Positions 37,946 through 45,503 of a DNA stretch of 59,911 bases are shown here, piece by piece (the stretch's first letter is position 1; each line of letters starts with the position of its first letter). The translations under genes and the position numbers were made by a program. The notes under the pieces were generated by a model, which was given only the letters and a program-made list of their open reading frames with translations, did no database searches and had not been told where the DNA came from. The DNA is from Adonisia turfae CCMR0081 (GTDB taxonomy: Bacteria > Cyanobacteriota > Cyanobacteriia > Phormidesmidales > Phormidesmidaceae), in assembly GCF_011009555.1 (NCBI RefSeq), contig NZ_QXHD01000004.1, positions 3,742,663-3,802,573 of the forward strand, in the 5' to 3' direction.

Positions 37946-37990
37946 AAAAACAGGGTGATGCGTCATTGCCTCGCGCATCACCCTGTTTTT
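37946..37990 (+). terminator. Terminator of the giant exoprotein gene
   Basis: AAAAACAGGGTGATGCG pairs with CGCATCACCCTGTTTTT around a short loop, a strong rho-independent terminator with flanking A and T runs. It lies about 90 bases after the stop. Confidence 0.88.
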
Positions 37991-38143
37991 ATAAGCGGCC
38001 CCTCCGACTCCGCTCATTGAAGTGTTGGCTAACTCTATTGGAGATACTATGCGTTAGGCTTGCCCATGCCCATAGGGTTATAGCAACGGTATAACGGTCA
38101 AAACAGCAGCTGCCTAGCCGTATAAATCCCGTAGGTAGGTACA

Positions 38144-38325
38144 ACTGTCAAATGTGACGTATGAGCACCTATCCACCATACTTAACTGTCAAATGTGACG
38201 GATAACAACCTGTTTTCCCGGAGTTATACGTCAAGAGTTGCATATAAGTTCTGTAAATAAGGATGTTATTACCTAACACTGACGGATAAGATCCGGAAAT
38301 ATGGATCTTATCCGTCAGATCTGAC
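38144..38325. promoter_or_regulatory. Iterated GTCA-N4-TGAC dyads and long hairpin
   Basis: GTCAAATGTGAC occurs at 38148-38159 and again exactly 40 bases later at 38188-38199, inside identical AACTGTCAAATGTGACG blocks. A third dyad, GTCAGATCTGAC, is at 38314-38325. Overlapping the last is a perfect hairpin with 16-base arms (CTGACGGATAAGATCC and its complement, 38279-38318, loop of eight). The array sits 110-290 bases ahead of the 38436 gene and looks like a multi-site operator. Confidence 0.55.
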
Positions 38326-38435
38326 ACTGAATATATAGTTATATGGATTCTATACCTGCTGTGACTCTCCGGAAAGTGGGTATCCTTGACTGCATATATC
38401 CTTGAGACATTAAGAAATAGGTTAAGTGAACTTCG

Positions 38436-39644
38436 ATGTCAGAGTCTCTTCTTGGTTTAACTGTCACTAGGGCTATCCCACCAGAGGTTATAACAGGGCT
38501 ACTTACTGGACAATATAAGCAATACGGTGGAGTGATTCGATGGGCTAGTGGCACTGAGAATGCGGGGCAAATTGTTCGGCATTTGCTCCCAGTAGCCAGT
38601 CAATCACTGACATCACCATTATTTGCTCCGATGACTAGTGCTTTAGGAGCAGTGAATACGTATCAGCTACATAGGCTATCTGGGCAAGTTGGTAATCTTA
38701 CAGCAAGCGTCAACCAACTATTCCAGATAGCACATGGAACTATGCTTTTGTCAGGATTAAATTTAGCTGTTTGCGCTGTCGGCTTCACTGTACTAAATGC
38801 AAAGCTTAAAAAGCTTGAGGGAAAATTAAATGAAATTCAGCAAGAAGTTAAGGCAATCCGCGCTTTACTGGCACTTGAGGAGAGGGCAAAGCTTGGTGCT
38901 GCATTGCGTGATTTGCTCAGCATAGCCGATGTAAAAAATCTTAATCATCGTCACACAATACTCTTCAATGCAAAAAATGTTTTTGCTCCAGTTAGTATTA
39001 AGTATAAAGAGCTTTTGCAAAATGCCGACACTATAGAAACGGCAATGGCTTACGAAGAGTATTTCTGTCTTACGTCTTTAGCGCATGCCCACTGCTTAGC
39101 TGAGTTAGAAATGCTAGATATGGCATTTAGGGATATTCTAGAAACTCATATTTTCTGGAAAGAGCAATCCAGGCGAATTGCTAATGATCTACTCTTATCT
39201 AATAACCCCGAACGCTTTCTCTTTAGCGACTTTTCTCAAGATTTACCTGTTTCAACCTTGGCAGACTGGTTAGATTTTGCTTATGGCGAAGAAAAAGGTT
39301 ACGGATGGATTGATGAACTGAGAGCTAAAACTCGTCCTTGGTATTCAGAAGATGGTTACGTTGAGGTTGGTAAAGGTGCTGAAAAGATTACATCTTCCTT
39401 ATTTAACTTGGCCAGCCGATATACAGGACAGGTTGTAGAAGAAGAAACAGACCGACAACAAACAAAAGTGCTACCTTCTTTTCAAAAACTTGTAGCTCGT
39501 AATAATGTCTTAGAAGGCTATGTTGAGCAATATAGATTACTAGAAGCATCAGGTACTACTCCTACAGACTTTGAAACACAAATTGCTTCAATAGCTCAAT
39601 CTGAAGCAGTTGATGGATACCTGATTTTAGAGCCTTCAAGTTAA
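38436..39644 (+). CDS. Unrecognised protein with hydrophobic segment and coiled coil
   Basis: I cannot name this 402-residue protein, though the N-terminus (TRAIPPEVITGLLTGQYKQYGGVIR) resembles a scattered hypothetical family I have seen in several phyla. It has a predicted amphipathic region at residues about 55-95 with hydrophobic runs. A strong hydrophobic helix (MLLSGLNLAVCAVGFTVLNA, about 108-127) passes straight into a coiled coil (KLKKLEGKLNEIQQEVKAIRALLALEER). The rest is mostly helical with WYSEDGYVEVG near 310. There is no signal peptide. Hydrophobic hairpin plus coiled coil is the layout of alpha-pore-forming and membrane-active effectors, but this is only an architectural analogy. 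It is followed by a toxin-antitoxin pair. Confidence 0.75.
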   Translation: MSESLLGLTVTRAIPPEVITGLLTGQYKQYGGVIRWASGTENAGQIVRHLLPVASQSLTSPLFAPMTSALGAVNTYQLHRLSGQVGNLTASVNQLFQIAHGTMLLSGLNLAVCAVGFTVLNAKLKKLEGKLNEIQQEVKAIRALLALEERAKLGAALRDLLSIADVKNLNHRHTILFNAKNVFAPVSIKYKELLQNADTIETAMAYEEYFCLTSLAHAHCLAELEMLDMAFRDILETHIFWKEQSRRIANDLLLSNNPERFLFSDFSQDLPVSTLADWLDFAYGEEKGYGWIDELRAKTRPWYSEDGYVEVGKGAEKITSSLFNLASRYTGQVVEEETDRQQTKVLPSFQKLVARNNVLEGYVEQYRLLEASGTTPTDFETQIASIAQSEAVDGYLILEPSS

Positions 39645-39702
39645 AATGGGTAAATCTTGATTAATGAGGACATTTTCTAAGTAAACTACTGGGAGGTCGT
39701 AC

Positions 39703-39930
39703 ATGGAAATGCGTACAATTACAGTCCGTGTAGATACGGACACAGCAAGTGCCTATGAAGCGTCGTCGGAGATAGATCGACGCAAAATCGATTTACTACT
39801 TAACCTCAAATTGAAAGAGGTGATCAGAAAAATCCGGTCCTTAGAAGAAGTAATGGAAGATATGAGTCGCAAAGCTCAGGAACGAGGATTAACTCCAGAA
39901 ATACTTGATGCTATATTAGCCGAGTCGTAA
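39703..39930 (+). CDS. Putative antitoxin of a PIN-type pair
   Basis: This is a 75-residue protein with a beta-like start (MRTITVRVDTDTASAYEAS) and a helical remainder (DLLLNLKLKEVIRKIRSLEEVMEDMSRKAQERGLT). It is typical of small antitoxins in front of COG1569 PIN toxins. The ATG has a strong GGGAGG site. Its stop lies one base before the toxin start, so the two genes are co-translated. Confidence 0.78.
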   Translation: MEMRTITVRVDTDTASAYEASSEIDRRKIDLLLNLKLKEVIRKIRSLEEVMEDMSRKAQERGLTPEILDAILAES

Positions 39931-39931
39931 A

Positions 39932-40336
39932 TTGCGTTGCATTTTTGATACTAACACTATAATTAGCGCTCTTCTTTTCAAGAATTCAGTACCAGGGAGG
40001 GCACTTTACTTTGCCTTAGCTAATGGAATTATTTTGATTTCTTCAGAAACTATTGCTGAATTGGCTGAAGTTATCAATCGTCCAAAATTTGACAAATACT
40101 TAACACTCGATGAGCGTGAAGAATTTTTAGAAGCACTTCTCTTAAGAGCAGAACTCATCGAAGTGTTGGAAGATTTAAAGATCTGTAGAGATCCTAAAGA
40201 TGACAATTTTCTGAATCTCGCAGCAAGCGGTAAAGCGAATTACATTGTTACTGGGGATGAGGATTTATTAGTTTTGGGAACGTATCGTGGTGCTCAAATA
40301 CTTAATGCGAAGAGTTTCCTAGAATCTTTTAGTTAG
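39932..40336 (+). CDS. PIN-domain toxin, COG1569-like
   Basis: This is a predicted metal-dependent ribonuclease of 134 residues. The acidic PIN residues are in order: CIFDTNTIISALL (Asp5), SSETIAELAEVI (Glu), CRDPKDDNFL and VTGDEDLL. The start is a TTG directly after the antitoxin stop; no ATG precedes the essential Asp. The partner gene is immediately upstream. The family includes plasmid- and chromosome-borne toxin-antitoxin modules. It lies in an accessory islet with a cassette-like gene and an insertion sequence. Confidence 0.85.
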   Translation: MRCIFDTNTIISALLFKNSVPGRALYFALANGIILISSETIAELAEVINRPKFDKYLTLDEREEFLEALLLRAELIEVLEDLKICRDPKDDNFLNLAASGKANYIVTGDEDLLVLGTYRGAQILNAKSFLESFS

Positions 40337-40373
40337 TAGTCTATCCATATAACCCTGCGCAGGAGCGGACGGA

Positions 40374-40901
40374 ATGTATAATCCTGGCATAGATGAAAAA
40401 AGTGTTGACCGCCGCTCAGCTCCTCGTTATGCCAATTGGCGGATGAATACCTTAGGATCAGGATATCATCGAAGCTCAAAAAACATGATCGATGACGCGT
40501 TGCAAATCACAGGAGGAGTTTGGTGCGTGGTGGCAAACATCAAACGCGATCACCCATATGGCGAAGGTGGTATTGAATCGAAATCTGGAACTAGACAATT
40601 TCGTGGCGGCACAAAGGTTTACATTGGCGGTTGTTACGCTGGGACTTGCGACGGTGTGGTGTGCGTTGGGCTTCATCGCAAGAGCCGAAAATTCATAACC
40701 TGCGTCGTTAGTGTAATGCACGTTGAGAATTTTCGCCCCAAGGTCGCGTATCATCCAGAAGTTGTTCGACAGCTAAAGGAAGATGAACGATGCTGGTTCC
40801 AGACTCAAGAGGATGCCCAGAACTGGGCCGCTGCATTTCCGAACTGGCAAGAGATTTGGCGACCGAACAAAACTTCCAATATGGATGAACCGACGCTATA
40901 A
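40374..40901 (+). CDS. Small hypothetical protein, cassette-like
   Basis: This encodes 175 residues. The central block (GVWCVVANIKRDHPYGEGGI, FRGGTKVYIGGCYAGTCDGVVCVGLHRKSRKFITCVV, VENFRPKVAYHPEVVRQL) resembles a small conserved family usually reading KVYC...WGDGYE...VxGRHR, with an SH3-like beta pattern. That is why I favour this frame over overlapping ones. No catalytic motif is apparent. Directly after the stop comes a sequence with integron-attC-like ends that has been split by an insertion sequence. This suggests the gene arrived as a mobile cassette. Function unknown. Confidence 0.62.
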   Translation: MYNPGIDEKSVDRRSAPRYANWRMNTLGSGYHRSSKNMIDDALQITGGVWCVVANIKRDHPYGEGGIESKSGTRQFRGGTKVYIGGCYAGTCDGVVCVGLHRKSRKFITCVVSVMHVENFRPKVAYHPEVVRQLKEDERCWFQTQEDAQNWAAAFPNWQEIWRPNKTSNMDEPTL

Positions 40902-40946
40902 CTATGATACGTTGTTACCTCTTTGGGTATCAATCGTGGCATAACA

Positions 40947-42151
40947 TGCCAATGGACCCAGGGAGAATTCGTTCAAGGTATAAAAACTACAATGCCTGAA
41001 TAACTTATGTTTGAGGTGTTGAGAATGTCGGTCAGTCTAATCGAAGAATTGAAAACTATTCGTGATTTTCGCTCTGGCAAAGGTCGTCGATATCCTCTTT
41101 GGTTGATCTTGTTGCTGATTGTGATGGGGACAATGAGTGGTTGTCAGGGTTATGCCGCCTTGGAAGACTTTGGCATCCGTCACTACTCGGTCCTCTGTGA
41201 CGCCCTAGAATTAACTCTGAAGAACAACCGATTACCCTCTGATACAACCTTTCGACGGATCTTGGAGCGTCTTAACTTTCAAGTCCTCAATGCTCATTTT
41301 GAACGGTGGGCCATGCAATATACCGATATCAATGCCAACGATTGGATGAGTCTCGATGGCAAAAGTATTAAAGGGACTGTTATTGAGGGTGGCACAGAGT
41401 ATCAAAATTTTGTCACCTTAGTGTCGTTATATGCCCAATCTCAAGAGACGGTGCTGGCTACCGAGAAATTTGAAACCCATCAGACGAATGAAATCAAGGC
41501 TGTCCAAACCCTCTTAGATCGTCTGCATCTGACCTCGGTGGTGTTCACCCTGGATGCTATCCATGCCCAAAAAAACAACTGAACAAATAATAGACGATGA
41601 CAATGACTATGTGATTACCCTCAAGGCGAATCAACCCACCCTCTATCAACAGGCACAGCTGACAGTCAATGCGGCCATCCAAGCCAGTGACTATGACCAG
41701 TTCATTGAAATTGACACGAGTCGTAATCGGTATGTTTGTTGGATTGTTAACGTTGTTAAAGACCTGACGAATATTGACCTGGATTGGCCAGGTCTATCCT
41801 CAATCATTGAGGTCACCCGCTGTGGTCTCAGAGAAGGCAACCTTTTCCATGAAGTTCATTACTATATCAGTTCCCTACAGGCTACGGCTGAATCCTTTGC
41901 TCAAGGCATTCGGGGGCATTGGGGGATTGAAAATCTAGTGCATTGGGTCAAAGATGTGGTCATGGGAGAAGACCACGCTCCCTTTGCCGCGTTCAATGCC
42001 GCGACCAACTGGTCCATTATTCGAAATATGGTCATCAATGTTGCACGGCATAATGGCTATCATTCTTTGACCAAAGCTAGGCGATTCTTAGCTCATGACA
42101 TTCCAACAATTCTTTCCTTTCTTAAATGAATTCTCCCTGTGCCAATGGACC
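40947..42151 (+). mobile_element. ISAs1-family insertion sequence with target duplication
   Basis: The element spans 40959-42139 (1181 bases). The terminal inverted repeat is CAGGGAGAATTC at the left and GAATTCTCCCTG at the right end. The 12 bases TGCCAATGGACC occur immediately outside both ends (40947-40958 and 42140-42151), a target-site duplication. That marks a recent, intact insertion. It carries one transposase gene split by a frameshift. Confidence 0.88.
41025..42129 (+). pseudogene. ISAs1-type transposase, frameshifted
   Basis: The N-terminal part (MSVSLIEELKTIRDFRSGKGRRYPLW...) carries the associated domain and the first catalytic Asp in WMSLDGKSIKG. The second Asp is in FTLDAIHAQK. 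The reading frame then changes at a run of seven A residues (about 41569-41575). It continues as KKTTEQIIDDDNDYVITLKANQPTLY, with the catalytic Glu in HWGIENLVHWVKDVV. The first frame ends at 41582 and the second runs to 42129. Together they make a full-length H-repeat-type transposase. A two-base loss or one-base gain at the A run would explain it; programmed frameshifting is possible but not the usual mode in this family. Confidence 0.85.
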
Positions 42152-42244
42152 CAAGCCGCAGTTCGGGCCGCTTTTAATATTAAATTTAATCGCTGCGACT
42201 GGTTAATCGCAGGCGTTATACAGGTTTGAGCTTAAACGATCGCC

Positions 42245-42356
42245 CCTGCCGTGAGTAGAACCCATGAAGGGCGATATCAACTCTTGCTCACCCTCACTAC
42301 CATCACCCTGCTGGGGGCCTGCCGTGAGTAGAACCCATGAAGGGCGATATCAACTC
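42245..42356. repeat. Two 39-bp direct repeats
   Basis: The 39-base unit starting CCTGCCGTGAGTAGAACC occurs at 42245-42283 and, identical, at 42318-42356, separated by 34 bases. Each unit has internal dyad elements (GAGT...ACTC and CCC-atgaa-GGG). The second copy runs up to the 3' end of the cupin gene. Only two copies exist. Confidence 0.85.
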
Positions 42357-42358
42357 AT

Positions 42359-42703
42359 CTATCCATCTCCTTGTACGTCATTATCTTTTGATTCAAAACA
42401 AAGAACGATTGTTCGTCGATTGGCCCTAGTTCGATGCTTGACAGTTTTGGGAATTGTCATCATTTGGCCCGAACTTAGCCTTTCAGTTCGATCTTCTAAA
42501 TCAATGAATAATTCTCCATCAATGACAAAGAAAAATTCATCACTGTTAGTGTGAGAGTGCCAGTGAAATTCTTTTTGGGTAACGCTGAGTCGAACAACAT
42601 GATCATTGATATCGCTGACCTCAAAGTTTTTCCACTCCTCTCTGATATCTTCTGTCAAATTGTTTATATCTAGCTTCTGTAGCTGCCCAAGTTGACCCAA
42701 CAT
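42359..42703 (-). CDS. Small single-domain cupin protein
   Basis: This is a beta-barrel cupin of 114 residues. The first motif, EFHWHSHTNSDEFFFVIDGEL at residues about 46-66, supplies His, His and Glu metal ligands. The second, PKTVKHRTRA, supplies the distal His near residue 88. Such small cupins act as isomerases or ligand sensors; no substrate is evident. The start has a strong TGGAGGAAAT site. It lies 42 bases after the Lrp-type regulator gene on the same strand, so the two may be co-transcribed and the regulator may control it. Confidence 0.85.
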   Translation of the reverse strand: MLGQLGQLQKLDINNLTEDIREEWKNFEVSDINDHVVRLSVTQKEFHWHSHTNSDEFFFVIDGELFIDLEDRTERLSSGQMMTIPKTVKHRTRANRRTIVLCFESKDNDVQGDG

Positions 42704-42745
42704 TATATTTCCTCCATTTATTCAAGACGTTAAATTTGTGAGCCC

Positions 42746-43186
42746 CTATAAAGCTTCGCCAAGGATAGAGAGTGCAATATTTGTCATTGTGCTTTTAATG
42801 CCAGGGATTGCACGAAGATGATCCAGAAAATCCTGGAGAGATTTTGTTGAAGATGCATGAACTTTTAGAAGCAAACACCATTCACCAGTAACACGATGAC
42901 ATTCTTCAACAAATACTTCATCATTACTCAGCGCTTTGATCTCTGCAAATACTTCTGTGCAGGGAGTTAAATCAATGCCGATCCCAATGAAAACAGTTAA
43001 AGATAATTCAATCGCACTCCAATCTATTAATGCTGTGTAACCACGGATGACTCGATTTGCTTCTAATCGCTTGAGTCGTTCATGAATAGCCGGTCTAGAG
43101 AGATTCACGGCTCGTGCAATTTGCTCTTGGCTAAGCCGACTATTCTGCCGTAAAAGGCTGATAATCTGTCGGTCGGTTATATCCAT
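42746..43186 (-). CDS. Lrp/AsnC-family transcriptional regulator
   Basis: The N-terminal helix-turn-helix is MDITDRQIISLLRQNSRLSQEQIARAVNLSRPAIHERLKRLEANRVIRGYTA, at residues 1-52. The C-terminal RAM ligand-binding domain includes VFIGIGIDL, ECHRVTGEWCLLLKVHA and LDHLRAIPGIKSTMTNIALS. The ATG at 43186 gives 146 residues, the family norm. It probably senses an amino acid and regulates itself and the cupin gene. Two identical dyads upstream (43294 and 43346) are candidate binding sites. Confidence 0.9.
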   Translation of the reverse strand: MDITDRQIISLLRQNSRLSQEQIARAVNLSRPAIHERLKRLEANRVIRGYTALIDWSAIELSLTVFIGIGIDLTPCTEVFAEIKALSNDEVFVEECHRVTGEWCLLLKVHASSTKSLQDFLDHLRAIPGIKSTMTNIALSILGEAL

Positions 43187-43724
43187 CTCTAGAATTATCA
43201 AACTAAAGTTGTATACATAGGCAATTTTATCAACGCTTCGTCATCAAACTTAAGCCCTAAAATATATTGTTGTAAATAAAAATACTCAAAGTCTGACGAA
43301 ACGTCATTTGCTGTAGGGGCAATATCTGTTTAAGCAGCTCTGGGCTGACGAAACGTCAGCTTGGGATAAGAGAGTGAACCGCATAACACTACGTTGGAGC
43401 GGTTTGAGCGGAAAGTATCGGCTAAGATTGGAAAGTACTGCACAGCCGCACAACTTCGACGTTAGCTGTCACTGCTGAGCTTGTGCTTAGGGCAGCCATG
43501 GGTGCTGTTATCGCTGGCTAAACATATGCCTCCTAGGGGTATAGATCTTCTTTAGATGATTTGATAGTTTGAGGCTGTGTTAATCACAGTATCAAGCTTA
43601 TGCTTTTAGGCTGTCGCATAGTTGAAATGCTGCATAAGTGCATTTTTTGAACTGTTGACTGCGTCTCAGTTCTGCCTGTCCATAGGCAGCATATTTTGTT
43701 TTGTTGAGAGAGGATTCAGAACTT
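43187..43724. other. Divergent spacer with twin TGACGAAACGTCA dyads
   Basis: TGACG-AAA-CGTCA occurs at 43294-43306 and 43346-43358, exactly 52 bases apart; the second extends to GCTGACGAAACGTCAGC. A half-site-like CTTCGTCA lies near 43233. The region lies between the Lrp-type regulator and sodB. No gene is recognisable in it. Confidence 0.6.
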
Positions 43725-44324
43725 ATGGCTTACAAGCTTCCGGTTTTACCTTACGACTACACCGCTCTTGAACCTTACATCTCAAAGAGCACCTTGGAGT
43801 TTCACCACGACAAGCATCACGCAGCTTACGTCAGTAAGTTCAATGCCGCTGTTCAAGGGACAGACTTAGACAACAAGCCCATTGAAGATGTCATTAAAGC
43901 AATCGCAGGCGATGCTGAAAAAACCGGAGTGTTTAACAACGCTGCCCAAGCTTGGAACCATACCTTTTATTGGAACAGCATGAAGCCAAATGGTGGCGGT
44001 AAGCCCACAGGCGATTTGGCCAAGAAAATTGAGACTGATTTTGGTAGCCTTGAGAAATTTGCAGAAGCTTTCAAAACTGCTGGGGCCAGTCAGTTCGGCA
44101 GTGGCTGGGCTTGGTTAGTCTTGGATAACGGCACACTCAAGGTGACAAAAACCCTGAATGCCGATAACCCTCTCACCCATGGACAGGTTCCTCTACTGAC
44201 CATGGATGTCTGGGAGCATGCTTACTATTTAGATTACCAAAATAAGCGACCTGACTACATTGGAGCCTTCTTAGATAACCTGGTGAATTGGGATTTTGCC
44301 GCTCAAAACCTCGCAGTGGCCTAA
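43725..44324 (+). CDS. sodB: Iron superoxide dismutase
   Basis: This converts superoxide to peroxide and oxygen. Metal ligands are in LEFHHDKHHAAYV (His27 region), WNHTFYWNSM (His about 79) and DVWEHAYYLDYQNKRPDYI (Asp and His about 161-165). The residues AQAWNHTFYW and the GSGWAWLV block indicate the Fe-type rather than the Mn-type. The ATG at 43725 gives 199 residues, typical for cytosolic cyanobacterial FeSOD with no signal peptide. An upstream start at 43701 would add eight residues. A hairpin (ACAGCTCTACC...GGTGGAGCTGT, 44402-44430) follows. Confidence 0.94.
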   Translation: MAYKLPVLPYDYTALEPYISKSTLEFHHDKHHAAYVSKFNAAVQGTDLDNKPIEDVIKAIAGDAEKTGVFNNAAQAWNHTFYWNSMKPNGGGKPTGDLAKKIETDFGSLEKFAEAFKTAGASQFGSGWAWLVLDNGTLKVTKTLNADNPLTHGQVPLLTMDVWEHAYYLDYQNKRPDYIGAFLDNLVNWDFAAQNLAVA

Positions 44325-44401
44325 GGAATACAGAGTCTATGCTATCTTCTTCAAATCCTAGTGCCAATCTGACTCTGTAGTTTGGCTTGAGGTCTTACTA
44401 C

Positions 44402-44430
44402 ACAGCTCTACCTCAGCGGGGTGGAGCTGT
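44402..44430 (+). terminator. Hairpin downstream of sodB
   Basis: ACAGCTCTACC pairs with GGTGGAGCTGT (one G-T pair) around a seven-base loop. The following sequence is TCAATAATG, not a T-run, so it may serve as a 3' stabiliser as much as a terminator. Confidence 0.45.
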
Positions 44431-44455
44431 TCAATAATGCTTATACAACCTAGTC

Positions 44456-44689
44456 ATGATGTTGAACCCTGATTTCCCTCATATTATTTGGTCGTTTACT
44501 TACCGAGAATGGCGGCTAGATGTAGACCAAAGTGAGGAAAACGGTCAAATCTTTTATTCCGTATGGGCAAATTACAAGATGGGCTGTGCTGTCGCTGTCC
44601 CCTGTGCTTTAACCCGAACAGATGCTATCAAGAGAGCTAAGAAATACGTTGATGCTCGATTGAGGCACCCTTCTATCAATATTGTGTGA
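44456..44689 (+). CDS. Small hypothetical protein
   Basis: This encodes 77 residues (MMLNPDFPHIIWSFTYREWRL...). The composition is gene-like: VDQSEENGQIFYSVWANYKMGCAVAVPCALTRTDAIKRAKKYVDARL suggests a short beta-sheet followed by a helix. I do not recognise a family. It stands between sodB and a hairpin (AAAGATCG-tcaggg-CGATCTTT, 44780-44801). It could be a real small gene or a chance frame. Confidence 0.42.
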   Translation: MMLNPDFPHIIWSFTYREWRLDVDQSEENGQIFYSVWANYKMGCAVAVPCALTRTDAIKRAKKYVDARLRHPSINIV

Positions 44690-44933
44690 GAACGAAATGG
44701 TTTAATCATGATAATGACCTTTCTTGTTTATCGGAATTAGTCAGAAATATCCGTTGAACAGAAAAGCTCGCTCCATTTTGAAAGATCGTCAGGGCGATCT
44801 TTGTTACCATTCTCCTCGCTACGATGACCGCTGAGAGTTTTCTGTTTATGGTTTTGCTTCGCTACAATAACGGTCTTATACTTTGAGTGATTCTCTTCAG
44901 AATGCGCTGGCGGTCGGTCGGACAATAATTTGG

Positions 44934-45052
44934 GTTCGTCGTGCCCCTAGAACAACTTTCGCACCGTTCTGGGCCAGCAACTTGGCGCTCACTTCGCCAA
45001 TACCACTACTGGCTCCCGTGATAGCAATGATTTTGTTTTTTGCATTTAACAT
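44934..45052 (-). pseudogene. Truncated short-chain dehydrogenase/reductase
   Basis: From an ATG at 45052 with a good AAGGAAAG ribosome site, the frame encodes MLNAKNKIIAITGASSGIGE, then AKLLAQNGAKVVLGARRT. This is the NAD(P)-binding TGxxxGIG start of an SDR enzyme. Homology stops after GARRT, and the remaining codons to 44897 are unrelated. The catalytic YxxxK half is missing. It looks like a gene remnant after a deletion. Confidence 0.78.
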
Positions 45053-45503
45053 GATGACTTTCCTTATGTACGACACAATGGCTCGAACCGGCAATAGAGC
45101 CATTGCCTTATCCTTTCATTGCGTTTTTGGATGAGTTCATCATAGGTTTGGCGCAGCTAACTCTAAATACACAAACCTCGCAGATTATTGCCTAATTTTC
45201 TCAAGCATGCGATCGCTGACTATGAAGCCGTGAACGTTCATAACCTGTAAATCCAACGTCGCTAAGACTGTATTGCCCATAGCACCGGATCCACAGGGTC
45301 AGGAAAAGTAGGCATAGTCAGCCTTAATCCTCCGCTAGCTTTGGATTTTTTGGGTTTTGCCCATGGTGAAGGCTTCATAACTTATTTTTATTTGCCCTTA
45401 CTAAATTTGACATCCTCTTGATACTTACAGCTTTCAATTTAGTTAAAATCTTACCAGGGTCAGCATTTTCGCGTAGGAATTGTTTAGCCGTTTTACAGAA
45501 ACC
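45053..45503. other. Intergenic region upstream of the CHRD exoprotein
   Basis: No gene is recognisable. TTTAGTTAAAATCTTACC at 45438-45455 recalls part of the PHO-like block found at 49025 (AGTTAAAATCTCCC), but the 11-base phasing is poor. I therefore do not call it a PHO box. Confidence 0.35.

Noticed and set aside
40476..40754. Minus-strand frame opposite the cassette-like gene
   Set aside because: The plus-strand frame carries a recognisable conserved pattern (KVY...GLHRKSRKF), so the minus frame is most likely a shadow.
42245..42356. Possible two-repeat CRISPR array
   Set aside because: Only two repeats, no cas genes, no typical repeat ends (GTT.../GAAAC), and the right copy abuts a gene end. 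Reported as a plain direct repeat.
45432..45460. PHO box upstream of the CHRD/RTX gene
   Set aside because: It shares AGTTAAAATCT with the convincing site at 49030 but lacks tandem TTAAC units at 11-base spacing.
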